A DNA stretch of 64,000 nt from Arachidicoccus soli (GTDB lineage: Bacteria > Bacteroidota > Bacteroidia > Chitinophagales > Chitinophagaceae), in contig NZ_CP032489.1 of NCBI RefSeq assembly GCF_003600625.1, forward strand, positions 496,001-560,000. Reading direction: 5' to 3'. The notes under the pieces are model-generated. The model was given only the letters and a program-made list of their open reading frames with translations, did no database searches and was not told the DNA's origin. Shown piece by piece: positions 35,787 through 44,715 of this stretch (position 1 is the first letter of the stretch; each line of letters starts with the position of its first letter). Position numbers and translations under genes: made by a program.

Positions 35787-37346
35787 ATGGCAACACCAAG
35801 AGAACGATTTGTAGAAGCCCTCACTTTTCTAAAGGGCTTGCAGGAAAAAGGTGTGGTAGGTATCCATACCACGGACATGCCTAATGCGAAGCAACGCCAG
35901 CTATTAGTAAAAAACGGCTTCATCAGAGAAGTTGCCAAGGGCTGGTATATCGCCACCAATCCCGTTGAGATAGCCGGAGAAACCACCGCCTGGTACAGCT
36001 CTTACTGGGAATTTATCGTGCAGTTTTTACATCACAAATATGGCGACAACTGGTGCTTGTCTGCCGACCAGTCCCTTTTGCTCCATGCAGGTAATTGGTC
36101 GGTACCGCAACAATTGATTGTACGGTCGCCGGACGGTAACAATAAGCCAACGCCGTTGCCGCATAATACATCGCTGTTTAACATGAAAACCGATATTCCG
36201 GCAGCCGGCCAGATTATTACCGAGAAAGGCATCCGCATGTACAGCCTGCAAACATCACTTATTTACACCGGGGTCACTGCATACACCCGTAATGCGATAG
36301 ATGTGCGTGCTGCATTATCGATGATACGGGACGCATCGGAACTGCTGCCGGTATTATTGGAGAATGGGCACACCACTCTCGCCGGCCGTTTGGCGGGCGC
36401 TTTCCGTAACATTGGACGGAGCAAAATAGCCGACCAGATTGTCGATACTTTCAAACAAGCCGATTATGATATCCGGGAGGAAGACCCTTTTGAAACCAAA
36501 CTGGAATTGAAGCTGTCGGCACGGGAGCGCTCCCCTTATGCTAATCGTATTCGGCTGATGTGGGTGCAGATGCGCGAAGCGGTCATTGCTAACTTCCCCC
36601 CATCGCCGGGCATCCATGCAGACCATGAGGCATTCCTGAAAGATATTGACGAGATTTATATAACGGATGCCTACCACTCACTGTCAATTGAACGATACAG
36701 GGTAACACCAGACCTTATAGCCAAAGTAAGTTCAGGGGAATGGAATGCCGGGGAAAACGAAGAGGACCGCAAGCAGCGGGATACCATGGCAGCCAGGGGC
36801 TATTACCAGGCATTCCTGGCAGTTAAAAATAGCGTAAAGGAGATATTGGAAGGAGCCAACGCAGGTACGCAAGCGGATATGGACCACGGCAAATGGTACA
36901 GGCAACTGTTTGACCCCAGCGTAGAGGCAGGGCTACTAAAAATTGCAGACTTAGCCGGTTATCGTAACCATCAGGTATATATCGGCAATTCCAAACACGT
37001 ACCGTTAAATGTGGATGCCTTACGGGATGCCATGCCTACATTATTCGAATTACTGGAAGAAGAAGAAGAGGCCTCGGTACGGGTCGTACTGGGGCACTTT
37101 ATATTCGTGTTCATACATCCATATATGGATGGGAATGGCCGCATGGGACGCTTTCTGATGAATGCCATGCTGGCATCAGGCGGATATCCATGGACGGTAA
37201 TACCTGTGGAAAGGCGTGATGAATATATGCAGGCTTTAGAAAGCGCCAGCGTAAATCAGGATATTGCGCCCTTCGCCGCTTTCCTGGGCTACCTTGTTAA
37301 TCAGGGCATGAAGGGCACAGCAGTAGCTCAGTTACCGCATCAGTAG
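35787..37346 (+). CDS. Fic-domain enzyme fused to an AbiEi-like antitoxin/regulator module
   Basis: The 519-residue protein has two parts. Residues 1-60 form a winged-helix-like segment ending RQLLVKNGFIREVAKGWYIA. About 85-165 (WCLSADQSLLLHAGNWSVPQQLIVRSPDG; IRMYSLQTSLIYTG) match the layout of AbiEi, the antitoxin and autorepressor of type IV toxin-antitoxin systems. Residues 245-505 are a Fic domain with the complete active-site loop HPYMDGNGRMGR (444-455) and the flap YRNHQVYIG (392-400). Fic enzymes usually AMP-modify proteins. A possible inhibitory motif S298-LSI-E302 precedes the core, with Arg303 instead of Gly. An array of dyad repeats lies before the gene. The Fic call is firm; the AbiEi likeness is by eye. 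Confidence 0.85.
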   Translation: MATPRERFVEALTFLKGLQEKGVVGIHTTDMPNAKQRQLLVKNGFIREVAKGWYIATNPVEIAGETTAWYSSYWEFIVQFLHHKYGDNWCLSADQSLLLHAGNWSVPQQLIVRSPDGNNKPTPLPHNTSLFNMKTDIPAAGQIITEKGIRMYSLQTSLIYTGVTAYTRNAIDVRAALSMIRDASELLPVLLENGHTTLAGRLAGAFRNIGRSKIADQIVDTFKQADYDIREEDPFETKLELKLSARERSPYANRIRLMWVQMREAVIANFPPSPGIHADHEAFLKDIDEIYITDAYHSLSIERYRVTPDLIAKVSSGEWNAGENEEDRKQRDTMAARGYYQAFLAVKNSVKEILEGANAGTQADMDHGKWYRQLFDPSVEAGLLKIADLAGYRNHQVYIGNSKHVPLNVDALRDAMPTLFELLEEEEEASVRVVLGHFIFVFIHPYMDGNGRMGRFLMNAMLASGGYPWTVIPVERRDEYMQALESASVNQDIAPFAAFLGYLVNQGMKGTAVAQLPHQ

Positions 37347-37464
37347 CAAGAGGATTGTACAGCAGCTAAATGTGCTATTCGCTTCATTTGATATTCCAAT
37401 GGCATAAGTCTACTGTTTACAGGATTGAAAACTGTAATGATGTTATTTATAGGTTGCAGTTTCC

Positions 37465-37668
37465 TTAGTTTAATGACTGTCGAAATTCCAAAGGCGATAT
37501 TCCTGTCCTGTTTTTGAAAACCTTTGAAAAATGTGACGGATATTCAAATCCTAAATCAAAGGCAATCTCGCTTATACTTTTGCTGGTATTCCATAAAAGT
37601 GTTTTTGCTTTTTCTACCAATTGCAAATGTGGACTTACCCCAATTTTTGAGTGTCTTTTGAATGTCAA
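37465..37668 (-). pseudogene. AraC-family regulator remnant (C-terminal helix-turn-helix)
   Basis: About 54 residues, HLQLVEKAKTLLWNTSKSISEIAFDLGFEYPSHFSKVFKNRTGISPLEFRQSLN in sequence style, match the end of an AraC DNA-binding domain and stop at a natural TAA. Nothing upstream resembles the rest of the family: only 14 unrelated codons precede it, back to a TTG at 37668. It closely parallels the end of the complete AraC protein at 33773-34678. It is a decayed or partly deleted second copy at the island boundary. Confidence 0.8.
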
Positions 37669-37722
37669 AAAATGAGGGAAAAAGCGTAAAAAAGCGAATA
37701 AAATGACACACCCGAAAATAAA

Positions 37723-37755
37723 AAAGCCTTGTAAATCAACTGTTTACAAGGCTTT
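37723..37755 (-). terminator. Intrinsic terminator after tRNA-Leu
   Basis: A 13-bp perfect stem (AAAGCCTTGTAAA/TTTACAAGGCTTT) with a 7-base loop gives a U-rich tail on the minus strand. It lies 5 bp beyond the tRNA-Leu 3' end. Confidence 0.9.
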
Positions 37756-37759
37756 AGAG

Positions 37760-37845
37760 TGCCCCAGGCGGGACTTGAACCCGCACGACCGTTGCTGATC
37801 ACAGGATTTTAAGTCCTGCGTGTCTACCAGTTCCACCACCAGGGC
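37760..37845 (-). tRNA. tRNA-Leu (anticodon UAA)
   Basis: The 86-nt minus-strand sequence folds with acceptor GCCCTGG/CTGGGGC plus discriminator A. Its anticodon stem CAGGA/TCCTG holds loop CTTAAAA (anticodon UAA), and its T loop is GGTTCAAGTCC. A long variable arm (GTGATCAGCAACGGTC region) is typical of Leu. The 3' CCA is not encoded. Its 3' end faces the accessory block at lower coordinates. Confidence 0.95.
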
Positions 37846-37853
37846 AAAACGTT

Positions 37854-37886
37854 GAAAAAAAATCCCACAAGCAATAAGTGGGACTT
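37854..37886 (-). terminator. Intrinsic terminator between tRNA-Gly and tRNA-Leu
   Basis: Stem GTCCCAC/GTGGGAT with a 9-base loop is followed on the minus strand by eight U residues. tRNA-Gly is therefore terminated before tRNA-Leu rather than co-transcribed with it. Confidence 0.85.
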
Positions 37887-37893
37887 CTTTGTG

Positions 37894-37966
<73 letters not shown>

Positions 37967-38059
37967 AGGTAAAATATTGAATAAGAACTAATTATGTAAT
38001 CCGTATTTTGGGTGGCAAAGATAAAAACTTATTTTATACCGCCAAATTTTTTTCACTAT

Positions 38060-38284
38060 TTATTTATACTGCGGAGTATATAATGTGCTGCTTTGAATTT
38101 CGATATCAGGCTTGCCCTGGTATCTGTTTGTCCACAATACATAGCAGGCAGTTAACATAAAGGCTACAAAACCTATGACTTGTACGTAAAAAAGAAATCT
38201 TGAAGATGATACTTTGTTGTAAGCATAATCTTGGTTCTTTAATTTTTCTAATTCTTCTTGATATGCCTGATCTTGATTAGTCAT
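38060..38284 (-). CDS. Small single-pass membrane protein, unknown
   Basis: The 74-residue protein has a charged, helix-prone start (DQAYQEELEKLKNQ), one transmembrane helix (about residues 30-51, FLFYVQVIGFVAFMLTACYVLW) and a short tail. I do not recognise a family. It lies 64 bp downstream of the GT2 gene on the same strand, so it may share its transcript. The start is ATG at 38284. The coding quality is good for its size, and it is upstream of the tRNA-Gly. Confidence 0.65.
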   Translation of the reverse strand: MTNQDQAYQEELEKLKNQDYAYNKVSSSRFLFYVQVIGFVAFMLTACYVLWTNRYQGKPDIEIQSSTLYTPQYK

Positions 38285-38348
38285 AGATGATACACTTTGT
38301 TTTTACAGTGCAAATGTATGAATTGAACAGAAAATTCAAAATATTATT

Positions 38349-39365
38349 TTAGAAAATCTCTTTAAATATTTTCTTTCCAGCAATGAAATACCTCCAGACA
38401 ATCGAACGTTTCGATACACCCGACAATTTATTCATATTCTTTTTTGGGTATGTATGCCAATCATGTATTTTGAGACACCAATGATAGTATGCTCTATGTG
38501 CTTTTAAAATTGCTTTTACAGAGTCAAAATCACCGCTAAAAAAACATTTTCCTCCGAATACACCATCCAATATTAATCGAACTGGCATTTTCCATAATTT
38601 TTCCCGAAGAGGTAAGTTCCTGGAAAGCATTATTAAATTATTTCTGAAATTTAAAAATGTCTTTCGATGCCCCTTTGGTAAAGTGCCACCCCCTACATGA
38701 TATACTACTGAAGAAGTACAGCAAGCTATTTTATAGCCTGCCAATTGAGCGCGCCAACATAAATCTATCTCTTCCTGATGCGCAAAGAAAAAACCATAAA
38801 GGCCACCGAGTTTTATATATATATTTGCTTTTATAAACATCGCTGCACCAGTCGCCCAGAATATTTCAGTATTGTTACTATACTGGTTCTGATCCTCTTC
38901 CAACATTTCAAAAACCCTACCGCGTGCAAATGGATACCCTAAAAAATCAATCCAACCACCTGCTGCGCCTGCATATTCAAAATGGGTTTTATGGTTATAA
39001 GCTAGTATTTTGGGTTGGCAAATTGCTATTTGCTTATCTTTCTCCATCAAATCTATAATAGGAGAGATCCAGTTTGAGGTAACTTCAATATCAGAATTAA
39101 GGAGTACAAAATAATCGGCTTGAACTTGATTGAGTGCTTGGTTGTACCCTTCTGCAAAACCAAAATTCTTTTCTAAAATAATAATATCTACAGATGGAAA
39201 ATGTTCTTTTAGGTAAGAAATGGAGTCGTCGCTAGAGGCGTTGTCGGCTACCACCACTTTAAAATTGGAATATTCGGACGCCAACACGGTAGGAAGAAAT
39301 TTTTCTAAATATTTTTCCCCATTAAAATTTAAAATTACAATAGCAACGAGTGGTGGTGGATTCAT
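38349..39365 (-). CDS. Family 2 glycosyltransferase (rhamnosyl/galactosyl-type)
   Basis: The 338-residue GT-A enzyme begins AIVILNFNGEKYLEKFLPTVL and has the nucleotide-sugar Asp motifs VVADNASSDDS and LLNSDIEV, the acceptor-side EEIDLCWRAQLAGY and the YHVGGGT strand typical of WbbL-like transferases. It probably adds a sugar to a lipid-linked surface glycan. ATG 39365 is chosen over a TTG three codons earlier. A degenerate copy of its first codons and about 90 bp of upstream DNA lies at 45714-45876. A sialate O-acetylesterase-family gene lies upstream on the same strand. Confidence 0.9.
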   Translation of the reverse strand: MNPPPLVAIVILNFNGEKYLEKFLPTVLASEYSNFKVVVADNASSDDSISYLKEHFPSVDIIILEKNFGFAEGYNQALNQVQADYFVLLNSDIEVTSNWISPIIDLMEKDKQIAICQPKILAYNHKTHFEYAGAAGGWIDFLGYPFARGRVFEMLEEDQNQYSNNTEIFWATGAAMFIKANIYIKLGGLYGFFFAHQEEIDLCWRAQLAGYKIACCTSSVVYHVGGGTLPKGHRKTFLNFRNNLIMLSRNLPLREKLWKMPVRLILDGVFGGKCFFSGDFDSVKAILKAHRAYYHWCLKIHDWHTYPKKNMNKLSGVSKRSIVWRYFIAGKKIFKEIF

Positions 39366-39487
39366 TAAGTACAAAATTGAAAATTAGCATCGCGAAACTA
39401 ATTAAATTTACTGTAAAGCCTTGTTTGAGGATGCTAATTTCAAAAAGAGATTGATAGTTTTATTTAATGCTTCAATTGGTTTTATAA

Positions 39488-40873
39488 TTATTGAATATTA
39501 ATTTTAAAGGGTGCCACCGGCATATCCCCCTTATTAAAAATATTACCCATTTGAGTATTATTAAATCCGTATTCAACAATTTTTGGGGCTGCCACATTTT
39601 TGTTGTAAACGGTGATGGAATCTTTGTTGAGCCTAACTTCGGCAGGGTAAAATTTGCCATCTTCTCCAGCAATGTATAGGTCTCTAACGGCCCCATTTTT
39701 ACTATGTAGGCCTTCCTTTGCATTGCTTAAATCTATCACAACTTTATTTCCTTTTAAAGTATAAGACTGATACAACGGTGAGAAATTATCGAATTGTTTT
39801 AAATCGTAGTTGTCGTGTAATGCAATATCCGCTAACCTATAACCTACGTCGTGCTTATCGTGTGGATGGATATCATTTGTATCTGTAACTAAATCAGAAG
39901 TTACAACCATGCCTGTTTTTGGCAATGCAAGTGCTGCTGTTTGTGCAGCTCTTATTTGTGCTCCCTCATTAAATGTCCCATATTTATACGGTGCTATTTG
40001 TACAAAATAGAAAGGAAATTCCGTATCCCAAGCTTTTCTCCAAGCGCTAATCATGCTTTTAAAAAGAGTTGCATAACTTTCATAAGTATCAACATTAGAT
40101 TCTCCTTGATACCAAATAGTTCCTGCAATTTTATATTTTGTAATCGGTGCAATCATTGCATTATAAGTCAGGCCAGATTCTGTTGGCCACCAAGGCGTAG
40201 GTTTTATTTTTTGTTGCCATTCTTTTAAAAATGAATTGTTGTTAATAACACTATCGGGTGTCCAGACTTCGGCAGGTGTGCCGCCCCAGTTGGAAGAAAC
40301 CAAACCAATGGGAACATGTAAGTTTTCATTCAGCTTTTTACCAAAGAAATAAGCAACGGCACTAAAATTCTTTACTGTATTTGAGTCACAATCAACCCAG
40401 CTACCATCGCAATTTTCTTGTGGTGTTTCGGCGGTCGTTTTAGGGATTTGAAAAAAGTGCAATTGATATTTATTGCAGGTTGCAAAATCTGCCGCTACAT
40501 CTTTTGTTTTACGCCAATTGTAAGTAAATTCCATATTAGATTGTCCTGAGCAAACCCAGACTTCGCCCAGCCATACATTCTGCAATGTTATGCTATTTTT
40601 CCCGTGAAATTGAATGTTGTAGGGGCCTCCGGCTTTGGGTGTATGTATTGTTATTTGCCATTTACCATTACCATCGGATTTTGTTTTTATAGTATCTTTT
40701 GTCCAAGAAGGAGTAATTTTGATTTTCTCTGCTGGCCCCGCCCAGCCCCATAATTTTACATCTGCCTTTTGTTGCAAGACCATACCGCTCGAAAGTATGT
40801 GCGGTAATCTAATTTGCGCTATCGATTGTCCAAAAATTAATAAGCCGATTAATATACATAAATACCTTTTCAT
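39488..40873 (-). CDS. Secreted sialate O-acetylesterase-family protein (SASA)
   Basis: The 461-residue protein has a signal peptide (1 to about 20, GQSIAQ). It has the GDSL-like nucleophile motif CSGQSNMEF, the block GTIWYQGESNVD and the late Asp-His pair in TNDIHPHDKHDVGYRLADIAL. Such enzymes remove O-acetyl groups from sialic acids, hemicellulose or other glycans in the periplasm. No sialidase or xylan genes are nearby, so the substrate is unknown. It lies 122 bp upstream of the GT2 gene on the same strand. Confidence 0.9.
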   Translation of the reverse strand: MKRYLCILIGLLIFGQSIAQIRLPHILSSGMVLQQKADVKLWGWAGPAEKIKITPSWTKDTIKTKSDGNGKWQITIHTPKAGGPYNIQFHGKNSITLQNVWLGEVWVCSGQSNMEFTYNWRKTKDVAADFATCNKYQLHFFQIPKTTAETPQENCDGSWVDCDSNTVKNFSAVAYFFGKKLNENLHVPIGLVSSNWGGTPAEVWTPDSVINNNSFLKEWQQKIKPTPWWPTESGLTYNAMIAPITKYKIAGTIWYQGESNVDTYESYATLFKSMISAWRKAWDTEFPFYFVQIAPYKYGTFNEGAQIRAAQTAALALPKTGMVVTSDLVTDTNDIHPHDKHDVGYRLADIALHDNYDLKQFDNFSPLYQSYTLKGNKVVIDLSNAKEGLHSKNGAVRDLYIAGEDGKFYPAEVRLNKDSITVYNKNVAAPKIVEYGFNNTQMGNIFNKGDMPVAPFKINIQ

Positions 40874-41102
40874 TTTTGTTTTAATTAATGTGAAATGATG
40901 ATAATTTGATTTTATAGTAAAATTGCGATGCCAAGTTAAATCTATATTCTGAAATTTAGCTGATAAGTAATTATAATAAAATCGTAATATAATTTATACA
41001 GATGTGAATGCGTACTGAAAATAGTTTAACAGACTTAATCTAGGTTATTGGAGATGGCCTATATTTTGGTGAATATTTGCAGTAATTAAACAATTAAAAA
41101 TT

Positions 41103-41822
41103 ATGGCAAACACAATACTACACAAAGCGGACTCCAGAGGTCATGCCAATCACGGTTGGCTAAACAGTTTCCACAGTTTTAGCTTTGCAAATTATTATGA
41201 CCCGGAAAGAATGCATTTTGGTGCGTTACGTGTTTTAAACGATGATACGGTAGATGCGGCTATGGGTTTTGGCAAACATCCGCATGAAAATATGGAAATT
41301 GTAAGCATTCCTTTAGAAGGCGATTTGGAACACAAAGATAGTATGGGTAATACGACCATTATTAAAAATGGGGACATACAAGTGATGAGTGCTGGAACAG
41401 GCATTTATCATAGTGAATACAATAAGAACAAAGACGAAAAAGTAAAGTTTTTACAGATTTGGCTTATTCCTAATAGACTAGATGTAAAACCACGCTATGA
41501 TCAGATCTCATTAAATCCGGCAGACCGTCACAATAAACTACAACAAATATTATCCCCCAACCCTGATGATGCAGGTGTTTGGGTGTATCAAGATGCTTGG
41601 TTTCATTTGGGGAAATTTGATAAGGACGTGAGAACAGAATACGCCATCAAAAAATCTTGCAACGGCGTTTACGCTTTTGTCTTAAATGGTGATTTTACAA
41701 TAGATGGAACAGCACTTTCTACAAGAGATGGCTTAGCGATTTGGGATACAGATAATATAAAACTTACTGCCCATTCTGAAAATGCAGAAATACTTTTAAT
41801 GGAAGTGCCTATGGAAGTTTGA
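41103..41822 (+). CDS. Pirin-family protein (YhhW/quercetinase-like bicupin)
   Basis: The 239-residue protein has the pirin signature: HGWLNSFHSFSFANYYDPERMHFGALRVLNDD, then GKHPHENMEIVSIPLEG with the metal-binding His pair, and GTGIYHSEYN with a third His and a Glu. The C-terminal cupin is shorter. Members bind iron or other metals and some oxidise quercetin; in bacteria the role is uncertain. It is followed 114 bp later by a CurA-like reductase in the same direction. The ATG at 41103 is clear. Confidence 0.92.
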   Translation: MANTILHKADSRGHANHGWLNSFHSFSFANYYDPERMHFGALRVLNDDTVDAAMGFGKHPHENMEIVSIPLEGDLEHKDSMGNTTIIKNGDIQVMSAGTGIYHSEYNKNKDEKVKFLQIWLIPNRLDVKPRYDQISLNPADRHNKLQQILSPNPDDAGVWVYQDAWFHLGKFDKDVRTEYAIKKSCNGVYAFVLNGDFTIDGTALSTRDGLAIWDTDNIKLTAHSENAEILLMEVPMEV

Positions 41823-41936
41823 CCTCATTAATTAAGTCTATTTCAATGGCAAAGAAGCATAACTATTGAATAAGTTATCTTTAATGGTTAAATAATAATG
41901 CTAACTTTTTTGTCTGCTCTTTAAACTCTTAAATAA

Positions 41937-42953
41937 ATGAAACAAAAAGATAAAAATCAAGTTATTGTATTGGCTGAAAAACCAGTAGGTATGGCAACCT
42001 TAAATACCTTTCAATTAAGAGAAATAGATATGCCAGAAATAAAAGAAGGAGAAGTTTTGCTTAAAAGTCTGTATGTATCTGTAGATCCAGGAATGCGTGG
42101 ATTTATGAATGAAGGTGCAAATGATTACACTGGACAAAAGTTTCAAATCAATGAGCCCATTACTAGTAGGACTGTTGCTAGAGTGATAGAGAGTCAATCG
42201 AAAAAATTTTCGGTTGGAGATATTGTTAATGGGCGGTTGGCTTGGAAAAGATATCAATCCATGGGGGATGATAAATTAGAATGGGTAGATCCTCAAGTTT
42301 TACCTATTTCAACTGCGGTTAGCATTTTAGGCGTACCTGGTTTGGCAGCTTATTTTGGCCTTGAAAAAATAGGCCAAATTCAAAAAGGAGAAACAGTAGT
42401 TGTTTCAGGGGCTGCTGGTGCAGTAGGGTCAGTAGCTGTTCAAATAGCGAAAATAAAAGGCTGTAGAGTTGTGGGTATTGCTGGCTCTGATAAAAAAATT
42501 GAATATATAGAAAAAGAATTAGGTGTAGATAGAGGCATTAATTATAAAAAGACAAATGACATCGCAATCGATCTTGCAAAAGCTTGCCCGAATGGAATTG
42601 ATGTGTTCTTTGATAATGTTGGCGGAGAGTTATTAGACGCGGTTTTGAGTCTTATCAACAAAAAGGCTCGTATGGTTATTTGCGGTCAAATTGCAGTTTA
42701 TAATGACACTGAACCTTCAAAGGGACCAAGACCAGAACATACGCTTATTAAAAAAAGTGCTCGTATAGAAGGCTTTGTTGTTTTTGATTTTAAAAATGAA
42801 TTTGAAGAGGCCAAGTTGAAAATGACCCAATGGTACATAGGAGGTAAATTGAAGTATAAAGAAAATCTGATTGAAGGGTTTGAAAATCTTCCTTCTGCAT
42901 TCATTGGGTTATTTACTGGCGAAAATATAGGCAAGCAAATGGTGAAGATCTAA
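41937..42953 (+). CDS. NADP-dependent oxidoreductase, CurA/LTB4DH-like (zinc-independent MDR)
   Basis: The 338-residue medium-chain reductase has the substrate-loop SLYVSVDPGMRGFM, the NADP-binding GAAGAVGSVAVQIAKIKG and FFDNVGGELLDAVL. It lacks catalytic and structural zinc ligands. This subgroup reduces enones and related double bonds (curcumin, leukotriene B4, 15-oxoprostaglandin). Its natural substrate here is unknown. The gene stands alone on the plus strand and converges on the beta-lactamase-like gene. Confidence 0.92.
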   Translation: MKQKDKNQVIVLAEKPVGMATLNTFQLREIDMPEIKEGEVLLKSLYVSVDPGMRGFMNEGANDYTGQKFQINEPITSRTVARVIESQSKKFSVGDIVNGRLAWKRYQSMGDDKLEWVDPQVLPISTAVSILGVPGLAAYFGLEKIGQIQKGETVVVSGAAGAVGSVAVQIAKIKGCRVVGIAGSDKKIEYIEKELGVDRGINYKKTNDIAIDLAKACPNGIDVFFDNVGGELLDAVLSLINKKARMVICGQIAVYNDTEPSKGPRPEHTLIKKSARIEGFVVFDFKNEFEEAKLKMTQWYIGGKLKYKENLIEGFENLPSAFIGLFTGENIGKQMVKI

Positions 42954-43051
42954 TATTCATATAAATAGGTTATAAATAGTGAAAATCGCCTATAACTAAG
43001 AATATATTTAATGAGGCAAACACTTAATCCGGTGTTTTTACACCATAGTCA

Positions 43052-44386
43052 TTACTTTTTGTTCATTAAATAATTGGCGACTGCATTATAAGCTGGTAAT
43101 GACCAAGGATCATTATTGCTATTGGCAGCAACCGGCTCAGACGCAAGACGGACAATAACCATTTGGGCCTTAGGGTCAATATAAATAGTCTGCCCATATA
43201 CTCCACGTGCAGTAAAAGCATGATGTGCATTTTCTGTTATCCACCACATATCTCTATATGACCATCCTTTTAAAAGTGGATGATCTGATTTCGCAAATTT
43301 TTCCTTGCTTCCACCTATCTCTATATCTTCGATGGCTTGTTGGGGAATGATTTGTTTCCCATTCCAATTTCCTTTATTTAAAATAAGTTGACCAAAGCGC
43401 GCAAGGTCGCGAAGTCCGGCATTAAAACCACCTCCGGCAAAAGGAATACCCAAAGCATCTACCTGATAAAAGGCAGATTGCTCCATGCCAATCCGGCTCC
43501 ATATTTTCTCTGATAATAATTGAGCTACGGATTTACCTGTAACTTTGGATATTATCCACCCTAAGGCGTCTGCATTTACTGTTTTGTAGCCAAAAGCTTC
43601 GCCATGTTTTCCTGCCTTCTTTACTGTTTCTAAATAAGCGTAATAACCAATAGGACCTCTATAATCTTTAGGTTTGGGAAAAGGATTTCCTGCAGCGGAA
43701 AATGCCCATATTTCTGCGTGAGGATCAGCATAGTCCTCGCTATATTTTAAAGCAGTTGTCATGTCCATCACTTGGCGAACAGTTGCGTCACCAAAAGCTG
43801 AATTTTTTAGTTCCGGGACGTAATAAGAAACCAATTTATTATCATTCAGCAAACCCTCGGAGACTAATATAGAAGCTAATGTTCCGGTAAAAGATTTGGT
43901 AAGGGACATTACTGCATGTACTCTGTCTTCTTTTAGCGCACCAAAATAGCGTTCATAGACTATTTTACCTTTATGTAAGATAAGGATGCCATCAGTATAA
44001 TTCTTCCAAAGAGAAGCAGCCCAACTCATTTTATTTTTTGCTCCCCAAGGTAGAAATTGAATAGAGTCAATGTGTGTATCTAATTGATAAGAAAATTTAC
44101 TTGGCGCTTGTAAGCCTCTGGAAACATTCACAGTTGGCATGAGTTGACGCATATGAACTACACTCCAGCGAAGTGCAGGGAAGTTAAAAAAGGAGCCATC
44201 GGCTGCATTAAGTATTTTATCTTTTGGAGGAGGAAACCCTTGCATCCATCCCATTTTTATCGGATCACTTTCTTGTGCCGAAAGAAAACTTGTTTTTGTT
44301 TGGCTAAATGACTGTGTTATTACGAAACAAAAGATATATGCAGTAATAATTAACTTTAGCATTTTTGAAGATATGATGTTTTTCAT
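43052..44386 (-). CDS. Secreted serine hydrolase, class C beta-lactamase-like
   Basis: The 444-residue protein has a signal peptide (about 1-28, ending SFSQ) and the penicillin-binding-protein fold motif SLTK (the Ser-x-x-Lys nucleophile in MSLTKSFTGT). It shows GYKTVNADALGWII in the YxN position and HHAFTARGVYGQ near the end in place of KTG. This is the broad EstB/D-aminopeptidase/AmpC-related group that includes esterases; true beta-lactamase activity is unlikely to be the main role. It is expected in the periplasm. It lies alone on the minus strand and diverges from an SDR gene. Confidence 0.88.
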   Translation of the reverse strand: MKNIISSKMLKLIITAYIFCFVITQSFSQTKTSFLSAQESDPIKMGWMQGFPPPKDKILNAADGSFFNFPALRWSVVHMRQLMPTVNVSRGLQAPSKFSYQLDTHIDSIQFLPWGAKNKMSWAASLWKNYTDGILILHKGKIVYERYFGALKEDRVHAVMSLTKSFTGTLASILVSEGLLNDNKLVSYYVPELKNSAFGDATVRQVMDMTTALKYSEDYADPHAEIWAFSAAGNPFPKPKDYRGPIGYYAYLETVKKAGKHGEAFGYKTVNADALGWIISKVTGKSVAQLLSEKIWSRIGMEQSAFYQVDALGIPFAGGGFNAGLRDLARFGQLILNKGNWNGKQIIPQQAIEDIEIGGSKEKFAKSDHPLLKGWSYRDMWWITENAHHAFTARGVYGQTIYIDPKAQMVIVRLASEPVAANSNNDPWSLPAYNAVANYLMNKK

Positions 44387-44715
44387 TTTGCTTTTGTTGA
44401 ATGTTTCAATTTTCCTTAATGAACCAATTTCTTATACCATATTTCACATTTGAGTTGGAATTTTGGACATAGATATTTATAGGATTTAAATCATAAATAT
44501 TTAAGCTTTGTAAGAAGAAAGCTAAATTTGAATATATATTTAAGCAACCATTAATTTAGGCTAATGCATCTATAGTTTGTTGATTATTTATATCAAAAAT
44601 AGTTCAATTATTTTTAAAAAGTAAACCTAGGAATTGAACAATTTTGTGCAAATTACCTATAAAAAAGTTTAAGGATTACATTTGCATTATAACTAAATAA
44701 ATAGAGGAAATAGAA
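44387..44715. other. Divergent intergenic region, no gene
   Basis: This 329-bp A+T-rich stretch holds no open frame with coding character on either strand. It must contain the promoters of the serine hydrolase and the SDR gene; only the box at 44677-44684 could be recognised. Confidence 0.55.
44677..44684 (+). promoter_or_regulatory. Putative -7 box of the atypical SDR gene
   Basis: TACATTTG matches TAnnTTTG; the ATG lies 31 bp downstream, after a GAGGAAAT purine stretch that could act as a weak ribosome-binding site. Confidence 0.45.

Noticed and set aside
35630..35986. Minus-strand frame reading the 24-bp array as an 8-residue peptide repeat
   Set aside because: The peptide repetition follows from the 24-bp DNA repeat; the frame overlaps the Fic start antisense and has no family. 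The dyads argue for operator function.
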